From Ridgeia piscesae (lineage: Eukaryota; Annelida; Polychaeta; Sabellida; Siboglinidae), in assembly GCA_025642075.2 (NCBI GenBank), contig JAODUO010000555.1, positions 145,001-209,000 of the forward strand: a DNA stretch of 64,000 bases, in the 5' to 3' direction. How positions within the stretch are numbered: the first letter of the stretch is position 1; each line of letters starts with the position of its first letter. Both the position numbers and the translations under genes were made by a program. The notes beneath the pieces are model-generated. The model made no database searches and had not been told where the DNA came from. It saw only the letters and a program-made list of their open reading frames with translations. Positions 53,700-64,000 of this stretch are shown piece after piece.

Positions 53700-54125
53700 T
53701 CTATGTCATACGTGTCATAGACATCTTCACCACCGCATTCATTTATATGTCACAGACATCTTGATCAGCACATTCATGTATACGTCATAGATGTCTTGAT
53801 CACCACATTCATGTATACGTCATAGATGTCTTGATCACCACATTCATGTATATGTCATAGATGTCTTGATCACCACATTCATGTATATGTCATAGATGTC
53901 TTGATCACCACATTCATGTATACGTCATAGATGTCTTGATCACCACATTCATGTATATGTCATAGATGTCTTGATCACCACATTCATGTATATGTCATAG
54001 ATGTCTTGATCACCACATTCATGTATATGTCATAGACATATTGACCAACACATTCATGTATACGTCATAGATGTCTTGATCACCACATTCATGTTTACGT
54101 CATAGACGTCTTGACCAACACATTT
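53700..54125. repeat. 35-bp minisatellite (about 12 copies)
   Basis: The unit contains CTTGATCACCACATTCATGT and ATACGTCATAGATGT; TACGTCA and TATGTCA variants are interspersed. TACGTCA resembles a CRE half-site core. Confidence 0.95.
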
Positions 54126-54261
54126 ACATAGAGTGCGCACAAGTCACTCACACAGATGCAATATCAGCTAAACAGTTATAGTTTGTGGATCTTCATCAAA
54201 TAGTCTTCATCTACTCAATATGATGAATGTACATGGACATGTAGATGTATGGGGTGATACA

Positions 54262-54497
54262 GGACAGGACACAGCAAAGACTAGGACACAGCAAAGGCTA
54301 GGACACATCAAAGACTAGGACACAGCAAAGACTAGGACACAGCAAAGACTAGGACACAGCAAAGGCTAGGACACAGCAAAGACTAGGACACAGTAGAGAC
54401 TAGGACACAGCAAAGACTAGGATACATCAAAGACTAGGTCACAGCAAAGACTAGGACACAGCAAAGACTAGGACACAGCAATGGCTAGGACACAGCA
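54262..54497. repeat. 17-bp minisatellite (about 14 copies)
   Basis: The unit is GACTAGGACACAGCAAA with a few ACATCAAAG, GGCTAGG and AGTAGAG variants. Confidence 0.95.
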
Positions 54498-55205
54498 GTG
54501 AACTGAATCTAGCCATATGGAAAACCAGTCATTTGGAGAACCCAACAATGGGAAGAACTCAACATTGGGAAGTACCCAGCAATGGGAAGCACCAAGCTAT
54601 TAACTGACCCAGCAATGTGGGACCCACAGAATGAATCAGCCCCTATAGAGAACCTAGTTTCAAAAAGGACCCAGCTATAAAGTAAACCCTCCAAAGGGGT
54701 AGACCAGCAGATTGTCACAGCAAGGGTAAAAGTCTAGTCCAGTAAACACACCACTTGTGGTTAACCTGGTTAAACCCAGCTTGAGTGGGATGACAGGCTG
54801 GCACTGACCCAGTGGTGATAACAGCAGAAATAGCAGTTTAATGAGCCCTGGTTTTGTCTAATAAACCATCCACCGGAAACACTTCGGAGCACAAAGTATG
54901 GTGGATTAAACACAAATTAAACATTATCACCGTACCAATGACACACCTAGAAACTTATATGTGGGTGGTAAAAAAGGATTTGTCTGCCAGTCATACTGAT
55001 TACATTACGTAACCAGTCACTTGGAAGGCAAACAAGTGTGGGAAAACATGTCTGTGCATTGCATTGTGGGCCACAGAGGGTACTGACCCTGAAGGAACAG
55101 CAGGGAAACCTGTACTCATAGTCAACATAAAGTGATATGAGGGCTTGGGAAAGTTTGGAGATTAAGACGATAGTGTAAGATAGAACAAACATGGAGGAAG
55201 GTCTA
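54498..55205. other. intronic spacer with a diverged 15-18 bp repeat at its left edge
   Basis: From 54530 to about 54620, CAATGGGAAG-type words recur three or four times at 15-18 bp. The remainder is non-repetitive, with no recognised exon. Confidence 0.5.
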
Positions 55206-55447
55206 GGTTACCATTAGATGCACAGAGCTCAAGTATAACTGTTACCATTAGATGCACAGAGCTCAAATATAACTGTTACCATTAGGTGCACAACGCTCAA
55301 GTATAACTGTTACCATTAGATGCACAGAGCTCAAGTATAACTGTTACCATTAGATGCACAACGCTCAAGTATAACTGTTACCATTAGATGCACAGAGCTC
55401 AAGTATAACTGTTACCATTAGATGCACAGAGCTCAAGTATAACTGTG
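55206..55447. repeat. 34-bp minisatellite (7 copies)
   Basis: The unit contains GTTACCATTAGATGCACAGA and GCTCAAGTATAACT. Two copies read CACAACGCTC. Copies are otherwise nearly identical. Confidence 0.96.
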
Positions 55448-55542
55448 AGATGTAACCTAAAGAAGGGTCTCATTGAAAGACATGACACACATTACTGGAC
55501 ATACCAGAGTACCCGCAGTGTACACCCACCGTACCGGTATCC

Positions 55543-56482
55543 AGACATTTCGGTAAAGGACACTTCGGTAATAGACGTTTTGGTAACTGACATTTCGGTA
55601 ACAGGACATTTCGGTAACTGGACATTTCGGTAATAGGACGTTTCGGTAATAGAACATTTTGGTAACAGACATTTTGGTAATAGGACATCTTGGTAATATA
55701 CATTTTGGTAGCATGGCATTTTGGTAAAACCAATAAATATTCTATAAAGGCATATTTCTTTTTTTTAAACTTACACCTATCGACACTCGGTAGAATCGCC
55801 TTAGCTGCACCTGACAATGCTGTGATGTTGTCAGCGTAAATACGAGATGGCGGGTCGTTACTTGCAGCAGCACATATACACATTTCCGTACGGCATCTGT
55901 CAACCTCTAGCTTCATAGGTTCAGGACAGTGGTTGTGGTCAGTTTTTAACACTGGATATGCTGGTAGCAAGTCTGTGTATGCACTAGCAGGGCAGTGCTT
56001 GCTTGCACGACATGTACAATGCCACCTTATCATGTCATTTTCTCTGTATGCTTGGTATAGCCATTCCCCAATAGCTTTGCTTTTCCCCTGGTTGTTGGTG
56101 ATAGCTCCATGTTCACATGTATAGCTTCACCTTATGTGTGTCTGGATTTAAATGTGTCCTGCTAGCCACTGATTTGCTGTAGTGGTTGAACACTTTAGCC
56201 ACCACCACTGCTATTTGGAAGCCATGTTCCCTTCAGAGGCAAGCACTACTTTACACCTTGCCTGACTACTGGTAGAAAGCTAAGTTCTATGTATGACATC
56301 TCAACAGGTTACCTCCTAATATGGCAGACTGGACTCTGATTATTTTCAGTAGTTTTACCAAGATGTCTTGTTACCAAAATGTCTTCATTGTTACCGAAAT
56401 GTCTAGTTACCGAAATGTCCTGTTACCTAAATGTCTGTTACCGAAATGTCCATTACCAAAGTGTCCTTTACCAAAATGTCAC
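55543..56482. mobile_element. decayed MULE/Phantom-like element with tandem-repeat inverted ends
   Basis: The left arm (55543-55728) is about 13 copies of a 13-16 bp GACATTTCGGTAAC-type unit. The right arm (56353-56482) holds the same units in reverse complement. The outermost parts align arm to arm: GACATTTCGGTAAAGGACAC on the left against GACATTTTGGTAAAGGACAC on the right. Between them, on minus, lies a FLYWCH-type zinc-finger remnant. FLYWCH domains accompany MULE-superfamily transposases in many animals, and long inverted ends fit that group. No transposase DDE core remains, and I could not define a target duplication. Confidence 0.55.
55735..56110 (-). pseudogene. FLYWCH-type zinc-finger gene remnant, frameshifted
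   Basis: From an ATG at 56110 the first frame reads MELSPTTRGKAKLLGNGYTK and ends in a stop after 26 codons, near 56030. The following frame continues with IRWHCTCRASKHCPASAYTD, then DHNHCPEP and a helical AAASNDPPSRIYADN region ending about 55735. The pattern RGK-x-KL-x-x-x-GY, W-x-C, C and H-x-H is that of a FLYWCH zinc-binding domain. The two parts are out of frame by two bases, so the copy is broken unless an intron or sequencing error intervenes. It lies between the inverted tandem arrays of the surrounding element. Confidence 0.6.
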
Positions 56483-56507
56483 TGTACCACCCTGTTAGTA
56501 GAACCTT

Positions 56508-56990
56508 GTCCTCGCTGCCTGTGTCAGTCAGTGTGTAATGTTAGTCAGTGTGTAATGTCAGTCAGTGTGTAATGTCAGTCAGTGGGTAATGTCAGTCAAT
56601 GTGTAATGTCACCCAGTGTGTAATGTCACCCAGTGTGTAATGTTAGTCAGTGTGTAATGTCAGTCAGTGTGTAATGTCAGTCAGTGTGTAATGTCACCCA
56701 GTGTGTAATGTCACCCAGTGTGTAATGTCAGTCAGTGTGTAATGTCAGTCAGTGTGTAATGTCAGTCAGTGTGTAATGTCACCCAGTGTGTAATGTCACC
56801 CAGTGTGTAATGTCACCCAGTGTGTAATGTCACCCAGTGTGTACTGTCACCCAGTGTGTAATGTCACCCAGTGTGTAATGTCAGTCAGTGTGTAATGTCA
56901 CCCAGTGTGTAATGTCACCCAGTGTGTAATGTCACCCTGTAATGTCACCCAGTGTGTACTGTCACCCAGTGTGTATTGTCAGTCAGTATC
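56508..56990. repeat. 17-bp minisatellite (about 28 copies)
   Basis: The unit alternates between GTCAGTCAGTGTGTAAT and GTCACCCAGTGTGTAAT in blocks. A few units read GTACTG, and one is shortened near 56937. Confidence 0.96.
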
Positions 56991-57118
56991 ACACATGACA
57001 TCAGGTGTCAACATATATATCTGCTGAACAGTTCCTGTGCAACAACAGCATAAATCTATGGCAACGATGTTGCAAAAACCTGCTTTGAAAGAGCTAGCTG
57101 ACTATATGAAGGCAGGTC

Positions 57119-57134
57119 ACACTAGAGGGCGCCG
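57119..57134 (+). promoter_or_regulatory. CTCF-like motif just inside the intron after the CWNG exon
   Basis: ACACTAGAGGGCGC matches the CTCF core CCASYAGRKGGCRS at 13 of 14 positions (first base differs). It lies about 15 bp into the intron following the donor at 57150. Confidence 0.3.
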
Positions 57135-57150
57135 CCTGTGTTGTACTCAC

Positions 57151-57437
57151 GGAGCGAGGGCATTTCCATTCCAGCACTGTTGGTCGCGCTGTGCTGAGAA
57201 TCGCCCTGACTTGCACAGGGTGTCTGCGAGATTGTGAAAGAATCCCTTCGATGAAGTGAGACTGTGAACAAATGTTGACATTCGACTCGACAACTCATTG
57301 CTCTTTACCGGGTGTTGCAGCTTGGTGCTGCCATCTATGTGGGTACTAGTGGCGCCGTCTGGCTGTAGTTTGATCGGCTGTGGTGCAAGTGTCACATTGG
57401 TGTGTGTGCTGCGCAAATGTCCACATTTGTCAACAAC
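57151..57437 (-). CDS. glypican-like gene, core-domain exon ending in CWNG
   Basis: Consensus splice sites bound it: acceptor TTATTTACAG (AG at 57439-57438) and donor GTGAGT at 57150-57145. It starts at a codon boundary and encodes 95 residues plus two bases. It opens VVDKCGHLRSTHTNVT (a CG(x)-type glypican cysteine and an N-V-T glycosylation sequon) and runs through SSRMSTFVHSLTSSKG to FFHNLADTLC, RFSAQRDQ and QCWNGNALAP. The C-G start, the L-x-x-x-LC segment and the CWNG box in this order and spacing are the glypican signature near the C-terminal end of the core domain. The FFHNLADTLC wording resembles the GPC5/Dally branch more than GPC4/6, judged from memory. The next exon should supply the rest of the core before the stalk, and I did not find it. 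Confidence 0.82.
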
Positions 57438-57764
57438 CTGTAAATAAATGATAACAGTGTGAACATTGTCATTACTGTGCTACATACACAGACACGCAAA
57501 CTCTCAATGGCTGTACACAGAAAATAAGATGCCTCAGTTATGGCAACAGTTGCCAGGGAGCTAGATATAACAGGGATAAGACAACATCCAGTGTGGGACA
57601 TTCTTATCATAAAACAACAACTACTGATATACCTCTGACCACACCCAACTTCCCCAGTACCCCATCACATAAATATTATTTTATTTCTCCCTCTGCAGTA
57701 TGGAAGTCTCCTTCTCCTGTGGGAGCTCAAGTGTCCCAACTTGTAAATAGAATCAACATTGTCT
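57438..57764 (-). other. intron upstream of the CWNG exon
   Basis: Non-repetitive sequence with no further exon recognised. The next upstream glypican segment should be cysteine-rich and should be easy to see if present, but it is not visible up to 64000. Confidence 0.5.
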
Positions 57765-57767
57765 CCA

Positions 57768-57905
57768 GTCCTTAGGTCTAATGTTTGACAGTGTCACCAC
57801 ATTGTAGGGTCTAGTGTGGGACAGTGTCACCAGTCTGTAGGGTGTAGTGTGGGACAGTGTCACCAGCCTGTAGGGTCTAGTGTGGGACAGTGTCCACAGT
57901 CTGTC
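57768..57905. repeat. 33-bp minisatellite (about 4 copies)
   Basis: The unit contains AGGGTCTAGTGTGGGACAGT and GTCACCAG(C/T)CTGT. Confidence 0.93.
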
Positions 57906-58143
57906 AGGAAGGTATGTGGACACAAAATGGGACAAACTTAGATGTCAGAGAGTGTATCAGTCATGTCATCTAGGAGGCCATGAATGCCTGGTGACAGTGA
58001 AGACAGACACCAGCACTGTGAGCACAAGGCATGACACACACAATGGCAGACACAAGGGAGGACAATGGTAGGCCTGAGGACACAGACAGAACACCGCAGA
58101 TGGCACACATACATGTTAGTGTCACCCTCCAGTATACTGCTCG

Positions 58144-58290
58144 CTCGCTCACTTGCTAGCTCTCTCTCGCTGTCTGTCTGTCTGTTTCTCTCACTCTCTC
58201 TGTCTCCCTTTCTCTCTCTTTTTTTTCTCTCTCTCTATCTTTCACTTTGGCTTTTCCTCTTGTTCTCTTACTCTGTCTCTCTATCTGTAC
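58144..58290. repeat. (CT)n / (CTGT)n microsatellite tract
   Basis: Pyrimidine-rich simple sequence with CTGTCTGTCTGT, CTCTCTCT and T-runs. Confidence 0.9.
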
Positions 58291-58320
58291 CACTTTGTCC
58301 TCTCAACATTGTCAATTCCT

Positions 58321-58726
58321 GCAAAATCTTACCACTTACATAATCTCACCTCTCACATGGCTCTGGTAATTCACCCGACCTTACCTCTAACACAATCTCA
58401 CATTCACACAACCTTACCTCTCACACAATCTCACCATTCACACAACCTTACCTCTCACACAATCTCACCATTCACACAACCTTACCTCTCACACAATCTC
58501 ACCATTCACACAACCTTACCTCTCACACAATCTCACCATTCACACAACCTTACCTCTCACACAATCTCACCATTCACACAATCTCACCATTCACACAACC
58601 TTACCTCTCACACAATCTCACCATTCACACAACCTTACCTCTCACACAATCTCACCATTCACACAACCTTACCTCTCACACAATCTCACCATTCACACAA
58701 CCTTACCTCTCACACAATCTCTACTT
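58321..58726. repeat. 34-bp minisatellite (about 11 copies)
   Basis: The unit contains TTCACACAACCTTACCTCTC and ACACAATCTCACCA. One unit is shortened to TTCACACAATCTCACCA near 58570. Confidence 0.96.
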
Positions 58727-59084
58727 TAAAATAATGTCTCAGATAATGTAATTTCCCACTGTTAATTTAATCTTTAATGTGAACAAAGTTAGAATGACGC
58801 ACGCATGACTCCACAACATGTGGACATTTTGTGTTGTTGCACAACACCAAACAACAACACATTGTTGTTGTTTTGCCCTGTCAGTCAGTGAGTCACCACA
58901 GCAGTGACCACAACAATGAGACCACAGCAGTGACCACAGCAGCTCACTTATCCAGTGGTTGCCACTGAAGACACCCTCCACTGCACCTGTCAACCCCCCC
59001 CCACCAGGGGTTCTCACCCTCCCAGTGCTTGCACCAGGTTAAACAAACACCCCCTACTGCTCACCAACACTTCACAGTCTTACT
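58727..59084. other. spacer with a short CCACAGCAGTGA repeat
   Basis: ACCACAGCAGTGACCACA recurs at about 58896 and 58921. The rest is non-repetitive, and no exon was recognised. Confidence 0.5.
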
Positions 59085-59400
59085 GTGTTTAAATGTTCCA
59101 GGATATATGTTTTGACTAAATAATCCTTACAGAAAATCTGACTCAGTTTAAAAAAATGGTTCCGGATCTGTGTTTTGGCTGCATTTAATCTTCCCAGGAT
59201 ATCTGATTTGACTTTAAAAACATTCCCGTATGTATCCAATTTGGTTATATAATCCCTCCAAGATATTGGGTTGACTTGAAAAACTGTTTCGCTGTCTGTT
59301 TTTTGTTAAGTTATCCTCAAGGGATATCCAATTTGTTTTTAATAAACATTCCAGTATTTTTATGTTGGTTAATCACCCCAAATAAAATCCTTGTTGGTTT
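59085..59400. repeat. old, strongly diverged about 60-bp repeat (4-5 copies)
   Basis: Degenerate blocks recur: TTCCAGGATATATGTTTTGA, TTCCGGATCTGTGTTTTGG, TTCCCGTATGTATCCAATTT and TTCCAGTATTTTTATGTTGG, each followed by an AATC(C/T)(T/C)(C/T)-AGGATATC(T/C) half. Copies differ at perhaps a third of positions, unlike the young arrays around them. Confidence 0.6.
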
Positions 59401-59572
59401 CACTGTAGAACTACATTTGACAACAGACAGTTACAGGAATAGAAACATCCCCTGACCCAAGAATGAAGGTGATGAGACACAGTACAGTGACTCTACAGCA
59501 GATACTTACATTTACCTCATTTTACTACACACCTTTTATTTCTACATCACATTTTCATAATTCCTCTAACTG

Positions 59573-60275
59573 ATCCTGTGACATTACTCATCTACCTGAT
59601 CCTGTGACATTACTCATCTACCTGATCCTGTGACTTGACTCATCTACCTGATCCTGTGACTTGACTCATCTACCTGATCCTGTGACATTACTCATCTACC
59701 TGATCCTGTGACATTACTCATCTACCTGATCCTGTGACATTACTCATCTACCCGATCCTGTGACATTACTCATCTACCCGATCCTGTGACATTACTCATC
59801 TACCTGATCCTGTGACATTACTCATCTACCTGATCCTGTGACATGACTCATCTACCTGATCCTGTGACATGACTCATCTACCTGATCCTGTGACATTACT
59901 CATCTACCTGATCCTGTGACATTACTCATCTACCTGATCCTGTGACATGACTCATCTACCAGATCCTGTGACTTGACTCATCTACCTGATCCTGTGACTT
60001 GACTCATCTACCTGATCCTGTGACATTACTCATCTACCTGATCCTTTGACATTACTCATCTACCTGATCCTGTGACATTACTCATCTACCTGATCCTGTG
60101 ACATTACTCATCTACCTGATCCTGTGACTTGACTCATCTACCTGATCCTTTGACATGACTTCTCTACATGATCCTTTGAGATGACTTCTCTAGATGATCC
60201 TTTGACATGATTCCTACATCTGATCCTTTGACATGACTCATATACCTGGTCCTTTGACATGACTTGTTTACCTGA
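59573..60275. repeat. 26-bp minisatellite (about 27 copies)
   Basis: The unit contains CTCATCTACCTGATCCTGTG and ACATTA, with ACTTGA and ACATGA variants in blocks. Copies diverge from about 60140 (CCTTTGACATGACTTCTCTA). Confidence 0.96.
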
Positions 60276-62250
60276 TATTTTTACATTCCTCCTCTCCATT
60301 TTCGATGCTAAAAAGTCAAATATACTTGACATACTTGACACAATGACATACAAAGTATTTCTACAAACTCTAAGTACTGACATGTTTGTGATTGCAGTGA
60401 ACACAGTCAGTGAGACTACTGGGCAGAGCTTTGCTGACACATTGTGTCGTTAATCAGTTGTGTTTATGCATTATCATGTACATATATCACAACATTTAAC
60501 CAACATAGGTAAATTGGCTGCAGTTAATGAAGTTTAGTTTCAACAAATGACATGATAAAGAATATCTTTCAACCTGCCTGAGATTTTTTTTTAAATAACA
60601 CCAGAATGGGGCCACCTGTTTTTGCTCCTGTAGGATGTAGGATGAAGACGAGGTGAACGAAGAAGAGGCTGGCATTGTTTATTCAGTGATGTAAACAATG
60701 GGCTCTGGGTCTCTTGTGTACTTGTCATATGAGGTGGTTGTTTTGAATGACACTTGTGCCATCTTGTCCAGTGTAGTTGAGTCATCTACTCACTGTAGTG
60801 ACAGAGCCACCATTAGAGGGTGTTAATTCTCTCAATTGACACCTCAGCCTCACATCTCAGTCTACAGGCCCAATGAGGCACCACATACTGCCTACATCCA
60901 CCTCGGCTGTTCTGTCGGCAGCATGAAGGATCACTTCCTATCTTCCCAGGGAGGACACTTGAATGTAGGCTGTTCATTCTGTGGGATCAGGGACTGGGAG
61001 GGGGAAGTGTGATGAAGTGGGAGGAAGCAGTGGGGATACTCCCAGGGATGTGTCTCCTGCATTCCCTTGTCACTTGGGGTCACTCAAAATGTCAGCAAAT
61101 ATAAATTTATAATGACAATTCTCCTGTGATGACTTCAGGAGCCACTTGAGACTCACAGACAGGGCACACATTAATTAGTCTGTCATATCTCGACAGTGCA
61201 TTTACATCCTCACTAGTTAATCACAGCTTTATGCAGAGACCCGGCCACCCATCATTAGGACGGGTAAAACCTGTTTTAGACGGGTAGAAATATGGGTGGA
61301 CGGGTGGTGGACAGGTAACAAATGAAGGAGCAAAAAGGTCTCAAATCATAGATATTGTCAGTTATGCCTCAGAAATGAGTGTAAATGGTGTCACATGTGT
61401 GTTTGTAGTCCATTTCAGGTTAAAAAAAACCATCTAAAGTGAGTAAACTGGCTTAACAGATGACATCCATGTGTCTACCAAAAAATGTGTGACTGACAAC
61501 AATTTGGTTCTGCATAAAGCCCTGTAGTTAATGATTTACTGGCTAGTGCAAAATACTATTGTGTCACCAGAGACGTGATATCACAAGTTGACAGATTCTC
61601 AATGTGCAGTTAGTATTGCCCACAGTCAGTTCCCTGCTGGGTCAAATCTCAATCTTCTCACCAACTGGCAACATTCTTCATCTTTATACATATAGTGCTG
61701 TTAGCTCATTTATTTTGAAAAATTCTAACAAATTGAATATATTAATATCTATTCTGTTATTAGCCTGGTGCAAATATGTGTTCTTTTTTCTTTCCAGAAA
61801 CCCGACCCTCTGTATCAGGTGTCTTTCCAAACAACTCTGTCATGAATGTGTACACACAAGGGATGATATAGTCACTGAAAAACTTGTGTATGTCGCCAGC
61901 TAGAAAGTTTGACAATATGTGAACAGCAGAAATAGTAACACAAATGTGCACAAAAACATTTTTCCAGGAAGTATAAAATCATGAAAGGTTCCATGTGAGA
62001 ATGACCAGCAGTTGCAATCATCTAGACAGAAACAGGACAGAAAGGAACAGGTGTGCCCTGCTCATGAATCAATGTCAAGTTTAAGTTTCTTCTTTGGCCA
62101 GATGTAAACATCTCCTACAAGCCACCAACTGCCATGTGCCTAGCTTAGCAATGCTAATACACATTTGGAAATACACTTAATGGGTTTATCCTAAACTTCC
62201 AGCAGTCACAAGTTCCAATGACGTTCTGTTCACATTTATGTGTAAGGACT
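60276..62250. other. non-repetitive spacer (2 kb), possible small exon near 61800
   Basis: A strong plus-strand acceptor-like TTCTTTTTTCTTTCCAG ends at 61797 and opens a frame with LCIRCLSKQLCHECVH (C-x2-C...C-x2-C) to a TAG at 61903. The opposite strand reads GDIHKFFSDYIIPCVYTFMT from an acceptor-like CTTTCTAG at 61900. Neither is assignable. GACGGGT words recur at 61258-61310. No glypican exon is recognised. Confidence 0.35.
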
Positions 62251-62251
62251 T

Positions 62252-62850
62252 TTTGAAGGGGGCTGCTGACATGGAGCAGTGAATGGAGGGGGCTGCTGAC
62301 ACAGAGCAGTGAATGAAAGGGGGCTACTGACAGGCAGCAGTATATGAAGGGGCAGCTGACAGTGAACAGTGAATTGAGGGGGCTGCTGACAGGGATGAGT
62401 GGAGGAAGGGGGCTGCTGACAGGGATGAGTGGAGGGAGGGGGCTGCTGATAGGGATCAGTGGAAGAAGGGGGCTGCGGACAGGGATCAGTGAATTGAGGG
62501 GGCTGCTGACAGGGATGAGTGGAGGAAAGGGGCTGCTGACAGGGATGAGTGGAGGAAGGGGGCTGCTGACAGGGATCAGTGGAGGAAGGGGGCTGCGGAC
62601 AGGGATAAGTGAATTGAGGGGGCTGCTGACAGGGATGAGTGGAGGAAGGGGGCTGCTGACAGGGATGAGTGGAGGGAGGGGGCTGCTGATAGGGATGAGT
62701 GGAGGAAGGGGGCTGCGGACAGGGATAAGTGAATTGAGGGGGCTGCTGACAGGGATGAGTGGAGGAAGGGGGCTGCTGACAGGGATCAGTTGGGCAAGGG
62801 GGCTGCTGGTAGGGATCAGTAGAGCAAGGGGTCTGCAGACAGGGTTACAA
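62252..62850. repeat. 30-bp minisatellite (about 20 copies)
   Basis: The unit contains GGAGGAAGGGGGCTGCTGAC and AGGGATGAGT. Variants AATTGAGGG and GCTGCGGAC recur every few units in the order of a higher-order block of about 120 bp (30x4), for example near 62490, 62610 and 62730. Long open frames on both strands follow from the 30-bp period. Confidence 0.96.
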
Positions 62851-63160
62851 GAAGATAGCAGTACCATGCCACAACAGTGTGTGTGTAACTAGACAGGAAG
62901 GTTGCACAGAGAACACAAGAAGCACAGATAAAAGTACAACTCAACATCTTTCTAATTCTTAACAACATCAACGTGACCCCTGAATCACTCTGTAACTATC
63001 TGCACCATATCGACCCTTACCCACAATGCAATACAAGAGCATTTGATCACACATTTCTATTGAACTATTTCCTCATTAGCCCCTCTAAGATCTACATTAT
63101 ATGCTGAATCCTGGCCTGAGGGTAGTGAGTGTGTGCGACAGACATGACAGTTGTGTGGTG
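62851..63160. other. spacer
   Basis: Nothing recognisable. Confidence 0.5.
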
Positions 63161-63163
63161 GAG

Positions 63164-63200
63164 TGAGAGTGGGAGTGGGAGTGGGAGTGGGAGTGGGAGG

Positions 63201-63266
<66 letters not shown>

Positions 63267-63271
63267 GGAGG
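63164..63271. repeat. (GAGTGG)n / (GAGTGA)n hexanucleotide microsatellite
   Basis: A GAGTGG block (63164-63205) is followed by a GAGTGA block (63206-63268), with one shortened junction unit. Confidence 0.97.
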
Positions 63272-63429
63272 AGTACCTAACCCGACACTCAGTAATAGCC
63301 AGGTAGACATTACGCTGAGAGTGTAGAATGAATCACCCCATTTACAGCACAAAGACGTCATCACCAAGTAATACATCAGAGGAAACTGAACCAGTTGAAA
63401 GCGACTGAGCCACTGGCAGAGGGAGGACA

Positions 63430-63708
63430 GTGTGTAGTGTATGTAGTGTATAGTGTGTAGTGTTTAGTGTTTAGTGTTTAGTTTTTGTAGTGTGTAGTGT
63501 TTAGTGTGTAGTGTGTAGTGTCCAGTGTCCAGTGTCCAGTGTGTAGTGTGTAGTGTGTAGTGTGTAGTGTGTAGTGTGTAGTGTTTAGTGTTTAGTGTTT
63601 AGTGTGTAGTGTGTAGTGTTTAGTGTGTAGTGTCCAGTGTGTAGTGTGTAGTGTGTAGTGTGTAGTGTTTAAGTGTGTTAGTGTCTAGTGTGTAGTGTGT
63701 AGTGTTTT
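63430..63708. repeat. TAGTGTG heptanucleotide-type microsatellite
   Basis: TGTAGTG units dominate with TTTAGTG and TCCAGTG variants in small blocks. Confidence 0.95.
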
Positions 63709-63806
63709 GTGTGTGGCGTGTGGCGTGTGGCGTGTGGCGTGTGGCGTGTGGCGTGTGGCGTGTGGCGTGTGGCGTGTGGCGTGTGGCGTGTGGCGTGTGG
63801 CGTGTG
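63709..63806. repeat. (TGTGGCG)n heptanucleotide microsatellite (14 copies)
   Basis: Pure GTGTGGC units directly continue the TAGTGTG tract, with TAGTG replaced by TGGCG. Confidence 0.97.
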
Positions 63807-63911
63807 GCTGACTGCACCAGCACTCGCATGCCTGAGTCTGAGTACAGCCAACTAATGTTACACCAAATAACTCCATCATCATACTTTTACCCAATCTCAA
63901 ATGTGCCAAAT

Positions 63912-64000
63912 ACTGGGAAGAAGTCATATAGGTGGCACAAGAAGTCATATAGGTGGCACAAGAAGTCATATAGATGGCACAAGAAGTCATATAGGTGGCA
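63912..64000. repeat. 21-bp minisatellite, runs off the window (at least 4 copies)
   Basis: The unit contains AAGAAGTCATATAGGTGGCA; one copy reads TAGATGG. Confidence 0.93.

Noticed and set aside
60691..60785. Minus frame with SYDKYTRDPEPIVYITE
   Set aside because: It looks protein-like but is only about 36 codons between stops, with no family match I can name and poor splice context.
62154..62892. Opposed 237- and 182-codon frames
   Set aside because: A 30-bp period satellite open on both strands; no domain or splice support.
63430..63806. Telomere-like repeat
   Set aside because: TAGTGTG and TGTGGCG do not match the TTAGGG animal telomere unit and grade into each other like ordinary microsatellites.

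Overview
This is metazoan nuclear DNA, most likely from a marine invertebrate and probably a lophotrochozoan such as a mollusc; the taxon is inferred and not proven. The evidence is a multi-exon glypican-type gene with GT/AG introns, FLYWCH/MULE-like and hAT-like transposon remnants, a LINE relic and very long (TA)n runs. No operon, prokaryotic gene, CRISPR array or rRNA is present. By my hand tally about two thirds of the 64 kb is tandem repeat, spread over roughly thirty arrays with units from 2 to 64 bp. Most long open frames here are satellites whose unit lacks stop codons, and they should not be called genes.

The one gene I can defend is on the minus strand. Three exons are visible: 57437-57151 (cysteine motifs of the glypican core ending in CWNG), 17903-17717 (acidic Ser-Gly stalk with SGSGSGD, a heparan-sulfate attachment type sequence) and 14681-14491 (C-terminus with a hydrophobic GPI-signal-like tail and a TGA stop). 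The last two exons are phase-compatible. The first two are not, so at least one exon between them was not found. The gene spans at least 43 kb, with 39 kb between the first two visible exons.

Layout. 1-3215: a 22-bp satellite split by a hAT-like element (692-2719) with a perfect 8-bp target duplication; the element carries an internal duplication and a nested MITE. 4078-9860: 48-bp satellite. 9861-14490: 3' flank of the gene with (TA)n and small repeats. 14491-17903: the last two exons around an intron filled by a 20-bp satellite. 17949-56990: intronic arrays with units of 20, 39, 28, 23/24, 54, 29, 64, 32, about 39, 45/43, 43, 35, 17, 34 and 17 bp, with a 470-nt pure poly-A run, a LINE relic and a FLYWCH-bearing transposon remnant. 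57151-57437: the CWNG exon. 57438-64000: upstream intron or flank with further arrays.

I found no evidence of a new enzymatic or defence system. The points most worth checking are the glypican gene embedded in satellite, the transposon that interrupted and thereby dates a satellite, the 64-bp array with a G-quadruplex motif in most units, and the poly-A tract, which may be an assembly artefact.
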